A stretch of 6,865 bases of DNA from Methylacidiphilum caldifontis. GTDB lineage: Bacteria; Verrucomicrobiota; Verrucomicrobiia; Methylacidiphilales; CAMAQI01. A model generated the notes under the pieces. That model searched no databases. It saw nothing but the letters and a program-made list of their open reading frames with translations, and was not told the origin of the DNA. A program made the position numbers and the translations under genes. Shown here one piece after another: positions 1 to 6,064 of the stretch; position 1 is the stretch's first letter; every line of letters begins with the position of its first letter. The DNA is taken from the NCBI GenBank assembly GCA_945860255.1, contig CAMAQI010000126.1:1-6865 (forward strand), written 5' to 3'.

Positions 1-94
1 GTGGGAGGCAAGAGATTGATCGGGGGGGGTATCCATATTTAAGATTAATATAGGCGATAAACTTTTAACGGTGCAACTCTAAAAAGTCCCAATT
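1..94. other. Intergenic left flank of the IS, no gene seen
   Basis: I see no convincing coding frame or RNA gene here. The only notable feature is a run of eight G at 22-29. This segment was contiguous with the sequence after 1982 before the insertion sequence landed, so it represents the region downstream of rnc on the minus strand. Confidence 0.5.
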
Positions 95-104
95 GCTTTA
101 TTTT
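95..104. repeat. Target site duplication, left copy
   Basis: GCTTTATTTT immediately precedes the left inverted repeat and recurs exactly at 1973-1982, directly after the right inverted repeat. A 10-bp duplication is within the 8-10 bp I know for ISAs1-family elements. Identity of the two copies argues for a fairly recent simple transposition. Confidence 0.93.
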
Positions 105-144
105 CAGGGCTTTTTGTTTTGAGTTCATAAGACTTTGTTGATGA
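105..144. repeat. Left terminal inverted repeat of the IS
   Basis: This 40-bp arm starts CAGGGCTTTTTGTTTTGAG and pairs with 1933-1972 reverse-complemented, with one mismatch at 136. The last codons and the TGA stop (127-125) of the transposase are encoded inside it, so the coding end and the transposase-binding end overlap. Confidence 0.95.
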
Positions 145-1878
145 GTTTGAGGGATTGGCCTGGATGAGATCGATAGAACTCGATGGCATGAGGGAACGTG
201 GGGAACTGTTTCTCTTGCAGAAGGACGAGCACAGCATTTCTAAGAAGAGCGAGGTTAGCGCAGAGGTTTGGATTTTTACTTCTGGTTTTATCTTCTTGGA
301 AGCAATGATCTTTGACCCAATGGTTACGATTTTCAATACTTCCCCAATGCCCTCGGATGATTTCAGGAAGTTTGGATGCTTTGGGAGAGTCTAAAGAGAG
401 ACTTGAAAGATAGTACGCATCTTCTTGAGATGTTTTTCCGCCACGAAAGGTTTCACGGTGAATGCGGATTGCGATACGAGCCTGTGGGAAGTCCCATGTC
501 TGCTGTTTTTCTTCCAGAAGAACCCACGACCGAGATTCGATTCTTCCGTGACCTTTTTCGGTTTGAGCAGGACTTAACGCAATGGAATTGATTTTTTTTT
601 AAGTCGTTTCAGAAGATGCTTTTGATTGTCTTTGACTTGAATGACGTAATCGCCGCCTGATTCTGTGATGATTTGAGCTGTTTCCTGATCACAATGAAGC
701 GCATCCGCAGTCACAATGCAGTCGTCCAGTGGAGTTTGTCGAAGCAGTTTCTTGCCTGCATTTTTTTCATGCCCTTTGCCTTTGCAAACCGCCATAGACA
801 CCGGAGTTCCTTCTTTTTGAGTCATGGTCACGATCATCGCTCGATCTCGAATACTCTTTCCATCCAAAGCAAAGGTTCCCGGAAGTTGCCCCCGATTTTG
901 ATCGATCCATCCATTAAGAGCCGAGGCTAGCTTTTCAGGATCCAGACGCTTAAGAACTTGATAAAATACGCTGTAACTTGGAACCTTATAAAACTTCGTA
1001 TTTTTCTTACGAGGAAGCCCTAAAAGAGCTCGATGATTTTGGGAAAGCGTATTGCAAAAACGGTGGATCTGCGTGACTTGAACATGTCCTGAAAGCATCG
1101 CCATCGAGGTGATCGTCAAGACCGATCCCACCCGAAAATGCGTATTCGTATCCCGCGGATCCTCCACTTTTCGAAGGGTTTCTCGAAGAGAAAGTACTTG
1201 ATCCTCCCGAAGTGGAAGCTCTCCACTTTTACTCCCCACGTCCCCTTGCTCGTGCTCGGGACTTAATTCATCCGATGTTAAAATCTTTCTTGCTCGTAGA
1301 TCAATCTCTTTCACCCAAAGTTTTTTTGGCTTTCCATTGGGAGTATAAAAAGTTCCCTGACCCCGAACTCGACTATTACCGACGCATACCCCGAGTCCAA
1401 TCCAGTTTGCAGCCTTGTAACAAGTTCCCTGAAACGCCTCAATATCCGTAAATGTTTCCGCCAAAACAGGTCGATAACTAAACCGCTCCTTCCATTGATC
1501 GGAAATTACTCTCATGCTCGCTCCTAAAACTGCAGAGGCTAAATTCGGCTCACGAGCCGATTCCAAAACTAAAAACCGCCTCTGCTCTATCACCAGCTTC
1601 AACCATTTCTTACGACGACGCGCATCCCATCCAATCCAGCGATCCCGATCTTTTAAGGCGTAGGCAGGCGACCCCCACGCAATACAAGCGGCCCATTCAC
1701 CATCAAGGGTCACCACTTGCCTTAAAAAATCTCCCACCGGAGGAGTCGCTCCTAAATAATGTTCTTCATTGAGATAGTCGTTGAATCGCTTTACCTCTTC
1801 AGGAGAGTCAATGACTTGAATCTCCAGACGATTTCGTAGACTTGGTTTAGTGATGGCTTCGGTTGTTGTTGGTTTCAT
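125..1878 (-). CDS. ISAs1-type DDE transposase fused to an N-terminal DruA-like (DUF4338) domain, -1 frameshifted
   Basis: The first frame runs from ATG at 1878 to TAA at 574-576 (434 residues). The frame that should follow continues from the A9 run (592-600) to TGA at 125-127. Re-reading one A there gives a continuous 584-residue protein. Residues about 20-200 match DUF4338/DruA as I know it (HYLG near 40, RDRWIGW 78-84, NLAS 112-115, ETF and GTCYKAANW 141-159). Residues about 226-325 look like the ISAs1-associated N-terminal domain (DPRD near 240). The DDE core follows, with D339 in ALDGK and D392 in TADALH. After the shift come EKGHGRIESR (catalytic Glu candidate E448) and a late IRGHWGSIEN motif. 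The zero-frame product alone lacks the Glu and should be inactive. An in-frame stop lies just upstream of the ATG, so the start is well fixed. It could be a programmed frameshift or a recent inactivating indel. I cannot separate these from one copy. Confidence 0.9.
592..600 (-). other. A9 slippage site (-1 frameshift) in the transposase gene
   Basis: On the coding strand the sequence reads CTT AAA AAA AAA TCA. It contains the heptamer A-AAA-AAA in the right phase for -1 ribosomal slippage. A run of nine A also suits transcriptional slippage, where one added A gives the same -1 shift. The zero frame terminates five codons later. The -1 frame opens directly into conserved transposase motifs. 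I see no obvious stimulatory stem-loop at the usual 5-9 nt downstream distance. Confidence 0.7.
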
Positions 1879-1932
1879 CCCAGCATATCACTACAAGAAA
1901 GAGGGAATTTTGTCTAGGAAAAATTAAAGGCT

Positions 1933-1972
1933 TCATCAACCAAGTCTTATGAACTCAAAACAAAAAGCCCTG
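1933..1972. repeat. Right terminal inverted repeat of the IS
   Basis: Reverse complement of 105-144 with a single difference at 1941. It lies 54 bp upstream of the transposase ATG, so the transposase promoter must lie within or next to it. I could not pick a confident -35/-10 pair there. Confidence 0.95.
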
Positions 1973-1982
1973 GCTTTATTTT
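1973..1982. repeat. Target site duplication, right copy
   Basis: GCTTTATTTT, identical to 95-104. Removing 105-1982 reconstructs an uninterrupted pre-insertion locus. Confidence 0.93.
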
Positions 1983-2082
1983 AGAGATTAGCAAGTAAGG
2001 GGAGCGGTCATCATTGTGGCATCACCTGTCTTTTGCCTTCTGCCGTTTTGATACTCTTCGTTCAATGATCACTTCCCTTGCG

Positions 2083-2832
2083 TTACGAGGGAGCGGTGAG
2101 GGATTCAATAACGCTCTTATCCAATTGTTCGAGTGCCTCTTTGGCGGCATTCATTTCCGCCTGTTTTTTATTCGATCCTGTTCCCGTGGCGAGAATTTTT
2201 CCCTTCCAGTGAACCTGAATCGTATAAAAACGGGCGTGCGAAGGTCCCTCCTCCGAAATACAGAGATATTGAGGGCTTTCTCCGGCAACCGCCTGCAGTT
2301 TTTCCTGGAGATCTCCTTTAGGGTTGTCAGAAAAGGGATGCGTTTTTTGAGCGCGAATTGCAGAATCTAAAAGTTTTCCGATGACTTTTTTTGCGGCATC
2401 AAAACCGCCATCGCGATAGAGAGCTCCGAGAATCGCCTCCATCGCATCGGCAAGGTTTGAGGGGCGCTCTCTTCCCCCGTTTTTTTCTTCCCCTTTTCCG
2501 ATTCTTAAGAATCGACCGAGGTTGAGCGAAAGAGCCAATTGATGCATCTGAGTTCGATTCACGAGTTGAGAGCGAAGTTTCGTGAGATCCCCTTCAGGGT
2601 CGTTGGGGAAAGAGAGATAAAGTTTTTCGGTGATCACGAGTTGGAGGACGGCATCTCCGAGAAATTCAAGACGTTGATTATCTTCAAAGCGGCTTCGTTT
2701 TTCAAATCCGAAAGAGGGATGAGTCAGCGCTTGAAGGAGAATCTCTGGGTGTGAAAAGGTATAGCCGATTTTTTCTTGAAGCTCATTCAGATGGGTTGTT
2801 TCACAAGAAGGTTTCTTCTCAAAAAGCCCCAT
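2083..2832 (-). CDS. rnc: Ribonuclease III
   Basis: Endoribonuclease that cleaves double-stranded RNA during rRNA maturation and mRNA or antisense turnover; cytosolic homodimer requiring Mg2+. At 249 residues it is close to usual family length. The catalytic domain (about 15-160) carries the family signature DNQRLEFLGDAVL at 51-63, with E56 and D60, and the second acidic pair D129 and E132 in LADAMEAILG. These correspond to E. coli E41, D45, D114 and E117. A double-stranded RNA-binding domain follows at about 172-240 (DLQEKLQ, then KKQAEMNAAKEAL). I chose the ATG at 2832 because homology begins just after it, an AGAGA ribosome-binding sequence lies just upstream, and longer starts would run into the preceding gene. 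Only 10 bp separate it from the upstream outer-membrane protein gene, so the two are probably co-transcribed. The more usual partners lepB or era are absent from the visible neighbourhood. Confidence 0.97.
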   Translation of the reverse strand: MGLFEKKPSCETTHLNELQEKIGYTFSHPEILLQALTHPSFGFEKRSRFEDNQRLEFLGDAVLQLVITEKLYLSFPNDPEGDLTKLRSQLVNRTQMHQLALSLNLGRFLRIGKGEEKNGGRERPSNLADAMEAILGALYRDGGFDAAKKVIGKLLDSAIRAQKTHPFSDNPKGDLQEKLQAVAGESPQYLCISEEGPSHARFYTIQVHWKGKILATGTGSNKKQAEMNAAKEALEQLDKSVIESLTAPS

Positions 2833-2842
2833 AACTGTCTCT

Positions 2843-4060
2843 TTAAAAGTAATTCCGAACTCCGATATTAAAAGTGTGAAGACCGAGGAAATCGAAATCA
2901 ATTAAAGTCGATTGATGATCAAAATTAAGATCTTGAAGGTGCAAATATTTATATTCTCCGAACAAGGCCCATTCTTTCGAGAGAATATACTCCAACCCCA
3001 TAAAAGCCTGGCCCGCAAGCGCCACATCATCGGTATCGCGAAGTCTTTGGGTGCCCGTTATCACACTTGTGGAGAGTTGGGCATTTTGGGAAGAGACATA
3101 AGCAAATCCAGCCCCAATGCCGATATAAGGATAAAAAGGAGTAAGATTAAACTTGAGGGTTCCGTTGCCAAGCAGGGCAAAAACATCGAAATCGGAACGA
3201 TATTCGGCAGAGGTTCCTAAACTATTTGAAATGTTTCCTCGATAATTAAAGTTCGAATACAACAACTCCCCTTCAAATCCAGGAAGAATCGATTGGGGAT
3301 CGCCTTCATTATTTTTGAGAGCCATCGTATACGAGTATTTCGCTCCGATCATCATTCCCCCCTGTGCTTTTGTATCCAGTGAGTTCGCCCCAGAAAAACC
3401 GACTCCTGTGCTCAGCGGAAAAGAGGCGCTTCCATCGCCGTTTTGGGCAAAATTACCGCCCACATAGAGACTTGCACTTCGACCCACTCCTTCACGACGA
3501 GGAACTGCACGTCGAATAAACTGGGGGGCGGCCTCTGTCTGCGTGACTCCAGCGGTGGGCTGTGTAGAGGGTTCAGCGGAAGCTACGGGATTAGAGTTCG
3601 AAAAGCCGGACTCCCGAACTCCTGCACTTACAGGAATATTGGTGGTTTCCATGGAGGCATTGATCAGTTTGGGTTGCTGCGCTAAAATCGGATTGTTTGC
3701 ATCATAGACCCGTGTATCTGAAAGAGTGAGACCGGTGGAGCCGACGACCGGTATTCCGATGAGAGCGATGGAGTTTCCAGGACGTTGAGAGTAATATTCG
3801 GCACGGATGGAAGAATCAAATCCGCAGGTGATACTTTGAAAGGAGTGGGGATCTTGAATTGTACAGTAACTCATTCCCACAGAAGTCAAAACTCCGTGAA
3901 CAATCACTCGTCCTCCCATAAGTTCGATTTCCGAGCGCTGAGCGGTATTTATTTTTAGGAACTCAGAAACATCAAAACTTTGGGGAGGGGGCATCTCTCC
4001 AGTCCCTTGGGAAAACAAAGAAAGGACGATGCAGAGATAAAGGACAATAGAATAAGTCAT
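2843..4060 (-). CDS. Outer-membrane beta-barrel protein with N-terminal OB-fold-like domain
   Basis: Predicted exported protein of 405 residues. A hydrophobic stretch at residues 4-16 acts as a signal peptide, though it lacks the usual N-terminal positive charge. Residues about 45-120 alternate hydrophobic strands (RVIVHGVLTS, CTIQDP, SITCGFD, IALIGIPVV, LTLSDTRVYD) in the order of a small OB-fold such as the tRNA_anti-like family; C66 and C79 could form a disulfide. Residues about 125-190 are a Ser/Thr/Pro/Ala-rich linker. Residues about 195-405 are alternating amphipathic strands (YVGGNFAQN, GEYKYLHL, FNIGVRNYF). They resemble the OmpA/OmpW-like barrel families and end in aromatic-rich YF, the usual C-terminal signal for BAM insertion. 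The ATG at 4060 has an AGAG-type binding sequence upstream and no earlier in-frame start. It heads a probable two-gene unit with rnc. The specific function is unknown; the barrel assignment is firm and the OB-fold is a fold guess. Confidence 0.85.
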   Translation of the reverse strand: MTYSIVLYLCIVLSLFSQGTGEMPPPQSFDVSEFLKINTAQRSEIELMGGRVIVHGVLTSVGMSYCTIQDPHSFQSITCGFDSSIRAEYYSQRPGNSIALIGIPVVGSTGLTLSDTRVYDANNPILAQQPKLINASMETTNIPVSAGVRESGFSNSNPVASAEPSTQPTAGVTQTEAAPQFIRRAVPRREGVGRSASLYVGGNFAQNGDGSASFPLSTGVGFSGANSLDTKAQGGMMIGAKYSYTMALKNNEGDPQSILPGFEGELLYSNFNYRGNISNSLGTSAEYRSDFDVFALLGNGTLKFNLTPFYPYIGIGAGFAYVSSQNAQLSTSVITGTQRLRDTDDVALAGQAFMGLEYILSKEWALFGEYKYLHLQDLNFDHQSTLIDFDFLGLHTFNIGVRNYF

Positions 4061-4134
4061 AGCGCTTACTCTTTGTTAAAAAAAATGAGCCGAATTGTCG
4101 ATAGATAAAATCGAAAATTCTAATATTTCTATAT

Positions 4135-4163
4135 TATTTACATAAAAATAAATAAAATCTCAA
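4135..4163 (-). promoter_or_regulatory. Sigma-70-like promoter candidate for the barrel protein-rnc unit
   Basis: On the minus strand TTGAGA (4163-4158) is followed after 17 bp by TAAATA (4140-4135). The surrounding sequence is very AT-rich. The predicted transcript would have a leader of roughly 65-70 nt before the ATG at 4060. Chance matches are easy in AT-rich DNA, so this is only a candidate. Confidence 0.35.
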
Positions 4164-4300
4164 TCTACGCTATATTTTGTATCCCTCTCATTTTTTTTCC
4201 CTTCCGAGAGTATGATGATCGGGCGATAGGGAGAGCGTTTCACTTCATTTTCAATCGATTTCTTCCACTTAAAAGACAGAGGAATTCCTCGCGCGGAGAG

Positions 4301-4331
4301 GTTGAGACGCAGAGAAAGCCTTGGCGAAGGG
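4301..4331. repeat. Fragment of a GACGCAGAG-type dispersed repeat
   Basis: The sequence GAGACGCAGAGAAAG followed by TTGGCGAAGG resembles the short CGCAGAG/CGCAAAG intergenic repeats seen across many bacterial genomes. A related fragment, CTCACGCAAAGGCGC, occurs at 6623-6637 in the other large gap of this window. Assignment rests on resemblance only. Confidence 0.4.
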
Positions 4332-4337
4332 GGATCA

Positions 4338-4453
4338 ATCCGTGTTTATCCGTGTCGATCCGCGGTTAAAATGCCTTTAAATTCGTGACTATTCGTGGTT
4401 CAAAATGGTTTTGAATTTTTTAATCTGCGAAAATCTGCGTTATCTGCGGATTA
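4338..4453. repeat. Ladder of degenerate 10-bp repeats in three blocks
   Basis: Block A (4338-4367) has three 10-mers, ATCCGTGTTT, ATCCGTGTCG and ATCCGCGGTT. Block B (4381-4400) has two, ATTCGTGACT and ATTCGTGGTT. Block C (4423-4451) has three ATCTGCG units, with one 9-mer step. The blocks are joined by two small palindromic spacers, TTAAAATGCCTTTAA (4366-4380) and TTCAAAATGGTTTTGAA (4399-4415). The period is near one helical turn. The ladder runs into the regulator gene, whose TAA stop (4453-4451) is part of block C. Confidence 0.75.
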
Positions 4454-5899
4454 ATCCTCTTCGTTTTTTTCTGATTTTGGATGGATCTGGTAGTGGATCA
4501 ATTTCTGTCGGAGAGTGAGTCGCGAAATCCCGAGCAGACGAGAGGCCTTGGCTTGGTTCCCGGCGAATTTTTCGAGGACTTTCAGAAAGAGTTCTTTTTC
4601 AGTCGCGGCGATGACCTCTTGATAGAGCGTCCCTTCCGGTTTTTCGCTCGCTCCTTTAAGGAGGCGTTCAATTAAGGGGACTGTCGTGCTTGGTTTTGTT
4701 TCAAGGGAATGACTGTTGTGCTCTTCTTCATTAGGGATATGCAGGTGATGGGGTTGAACCGTAAACGATCGCGCCTCTAAGAGCGCTTTACGAATCGTGT
4801 TCTCCAACTGACGAATATTTCCGGGCCATGGATGGTTCTTCAAAAATTCAATCGACTCATCCGAGATCGAGGGGGAATCAATCCCGAACTCATGGGCATA
4901 TCTTTTGAGAAAATGTCGAGCGATTTGGGGGATATCCTCGCGACGATCCCGAAGGGTCGGAACTCGTAAGGCCATTACGCTGAGTCGATAGAAAAGATCC
5001 TCGCGAAAATGGCGTTCGGCAATCGCTTTTTCAAGGTTACGATTGGTGGCGGCAATCAGGCGAACATCGATCGTAATCTCCTCGCTTCCCCCAATTCTTT
5101 GAACCTTCCGCTCTTGAAGAACCCGGAGCAGCTTCGCTTGGGTGCTTAAGGAGATCTCTCCGACCTCATCGAGAAAAATCGTTCCCCCATGGGCCTGTTC
5201 AAATCGTCCAATTCGCCGAGCGTGGGCTCCTGTATAGGCCCCTTTTTCAGCCCCAAAAAGTTCTGCTTCGAGCAAGGTTTCTGGAATCGCGGCACAATTC
5301 ACCGCGATAAACGGTTTCGTACTGCGATCGCTATGTTGATAGATCGCTCGGGCGATCAGCTCTTTTCCGGTTCCCGTCTCCCCACGGATTAAAACAGTGA
5401 CCGGAAGAGCGGCGACGCGTCCGATCTCTTTGTAGATCTCTTGCATGGCACGGCAGCGCCCCAGCATGACGGGGCCGGAGTTTAAGGCGGAGGTCTCCCC
5501 AATCGTCACCTTTTCATGCATGAAGCGAGAGGCTTTCAAGGCCTTCTCGATTGTCTCAAAAAAAGTCGGAGGATCGAATGGCTTTAGAAGATAATCGAAG
5601 GCCCCGCATTTGGTCGCCTCGATGGCAAGATCAACGGTTCCATCGGCAGTCATTAAAATAATCGGAAGGTGCGTGCGATGGGGATGCACCTGCCGAATAA
5701 AATCGAGACCGCTCATTCCGGGAAGATGAAAGTCGGTGATAATCAGATCGAAATGTTGCTCGAGCGCCAGTTTCTTTCCCGATTCAGCCTCTGAAAGAAG
5801 AGTGGCTTGAAAATTTTTCTGGGTCAGCAGCTTGTGGAAAAGCGCTGATTCAAGCGGATCATCTTCAATGACTAATATTTTAAACTGAGAGTGGTTCAC
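4451..5899 (-). CDS. NtrC-family sigma-54-dependent response regulator
   Basis: Cytosolic two-component regulator of 482 residues that should activate RNA polymerase-sigma-54 after phosphorylation. The receiver domain (about 6-122) has the acidic pair D13/D14, phospho-acceptor D56 in TDFHLPGM, T84 and K106. The AAA+ domain (about 145-375) has Walker A GETGTGKE (173-180), the sigma-54 contact loop GAYTGA (220-225, a common GAFTGA variant) and Walker B IFLDE (241-245). It ends with a Fis-type helix-turn-helix at about 448-472 (NQAKASRLLGISRLTLRQKL). The start is GTG at 5899; no ATG fits, and the purine-rich upstream stretch AGGAAAAGAAA is set rather far back. A weak leftward promoter with -10 TATACT (5963-5958) is possible. 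No histidine kinase lies in the window, so it is an orphan as far as visible. It is divergent from a secreted-protein gene at 6065. Symbols such as atoC or zraR would be arbitrary. Confidence 0.95.
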   Translation of the reverse strand: MNHSQFKILVIEDDPLESALFHKLLTQKNFQATLLSEAESGKKLALEQHFDLIITDFHLPGMSGLDFIRQVHPHRTHLPIILMTADGTVDLAIEATKCGAFDYLLKPFDPPTFFETIEKALKASRFMHEKVTIGETSALNSGPVMLGRCRAMQEIYKEIGRVAALPVTVLIRGETGTGKELIARAIYQHSDRSTKPFIAVNCAAIPETLLEAELFGAEKGAYTGAHARRIGRFEQAHGGTIFLDEVGEISLSTQAKLLRVLQERKVQRIGGSEEITIDVRLIAATNRNLEKAIAERHFREDLFYRLSVMALRVPTLRDRREDIPQIARHFLKRYAHEFGIDSPSISDESIEFLKNHPWPGNIRQLENTIRKALLEARSFTVQPHHLHIPNEEEHNSHSLETKPSTTVPLIERLLKGASEKPEGTLYQEVIAATEKELFLKVLEKFAGNQAKASRLLGISRLTLRQKLIHYQIHPKSEKNEED

Positions 5900-5921
5900 A
5901 ATGGATAGTTTCTTTTCCTAG

Positions 5922-5940
5922 CTGGTAAGTTTCTTATCAG
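5922..5940. promoter_or_regulatory. Imperfect dyad, candidate regulator binding site
   Basis: CTGGTAAG-TTT-CTTATCAG is an inverted repeat with 7 of 8 pairs matching. It lies in the spacer between the divergent regulator and secreted-protein genes, about 100 bp upstream of the -24-like element. That is typical placement for an activator site of a sigma-54 promoter. It also lies just inside the leader of the regulator gene, so autoregulation is possible. The function is inferred from position. Confidence 0.4.
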
Positions 5941-5997
5941 ATTGAGTTCGAAATGTCAGTATAAATATAACACTAAATAAATTAAAAATAATTACAT

Positions 5998-6012
5998 CTT
6001 ATTGATAATAAG
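5998..6012. promoter_or_regulatory. Perfect 6-bp dyad in the divergent spacer
   Basis: CTTATT-GAT-AATAAG is a perfect inverted repeat. It shares the CTTAT/ATAAG half-site flavour with the dyad at 5922-5940, which suggests the same protein could bind both. It overlaps TTGATA (6002-6007), a possible sigma-70 -35 box for the rightward gene, so it could equally be an operator. The AT-rich setting raises the chance of coincidence. Confidence 0.35.
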
Positions 6013-6036
6013 CAGTTAACAAAAATTAAATTTATA

Positions 6037-6053
6037 TTGGCATGAGGTAAGCA
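6037..6053 (+). promoter_or_regulatory. Possible sigma-54 (-24/-12) promoter
   Basis: TTGGCATGAGGTAAGCA carries the invariant GG (6039-6040) and GC (6051-6052) separated by the required 10 bp. It matches 9 of 12 defined bases of TGGCACG-N4-TTGCA, missing the C at 6043 and the TT before GC. Its position beside a sigma-54 activator gene supports it. Against it, transcription would begin near 6064, leaving no leader before the ATG at 6065. The GAGG here could instead be a distant ribosome-binding sequence. Confidence 0.4.
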
Positions 6054-6064
6054 GCTCTTTTTCT

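Larger units (their letters stand above)
105..1972 (-). mobile_element. Complete ISAs1-family insertion sequence, 1868 bp
   Basis: The element is bounded by 40-bp terminal inverted repeats that match at 39 of 40 positions (single difference at 136 versus 1941). Both ends begin CAGGGC and are flanked by the perfect 10-bp duplication GCTTTATTTT. It contains one transposase gene on the minus strand, and the stop codon of that gene lies inside the left repeat. At 1868 bp it is longer than the usual ISAs1 member (about 1.2-1.4 kb). The extra length corresponds to an N-terminal DUF4338 (DruA-like) domain of about 200 residues. It sits roughly 100 bp downstream of rnc, in an intergenic position, and seems to disrupt no gene visible here. 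Sharp ends and an exact duplication suggest recent arrival. Whether it is still active depends on decoding of the A9 frameshift at 592-600. Confidence 0.95.
4061..4450. other. 390-bp intergenic region: AT-rich promoter zone plus repeat ladder, no gene
   Basis: Positions 4061-4200 are AT-rich and hold the promoter candidate for the leftward barrel protein gene. Positions 4200-4300 show nothing I can name apart from the palindrome GGAATTCC (4281-4288). From 4301 to the stop codon of the next gene the sequence consists of repeat fragments. I see no open frame with coding character and no U-tracted terminator on the minus strand for the regulator gene that ends at 4451. Confidence 0.6.

Noticed and set aside
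22..29. G8 tract as a phase-variation switch
   Set aside because: Homopolymeric G runs can vary in length, but no open frame or promoter visible in the window depends on it.
79..336. Separate minus-strand gene of 85 residues
   Set aside because: It is out of frame with the transposase C-terminus, which accounts for the same DNA in the -1 frame with recognisable motifs, and it crosses the IS boundary.
125..1878. A Druantia anti-phage operon
   Set aside because: Only a DruA-like domain is present, and it is part of a transposase between IS ends. No large helicase (DruE) or other Dru genes are nearby.
2073..2095. Terminator at the end of rnc
   Set aside because: A 5-bp TCCCT/AGGGA stem straddles the stop codon but is weak, lacks a U-tract and overlaps coding sequence.
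2014..2370. Plus-strand gene antisense to rnc
   Set aside because: The complementary strand encodes RNase III with all catalytic residues, and the plus frame shows no family features.
2833..2901. Longer rnc start at 2901
   Set aside because: The added 23 residues overlap the barrel gene and fall outside RNase III homology. The ATG at 2832 has a ribosome-binding sequence and a natural 10-bp spacing.
4338..4453. CRISPR array
   Set aside because: Units are 7-10 bp, degenerate and without unique spacers of 25-40 bp. No cas genes are present.
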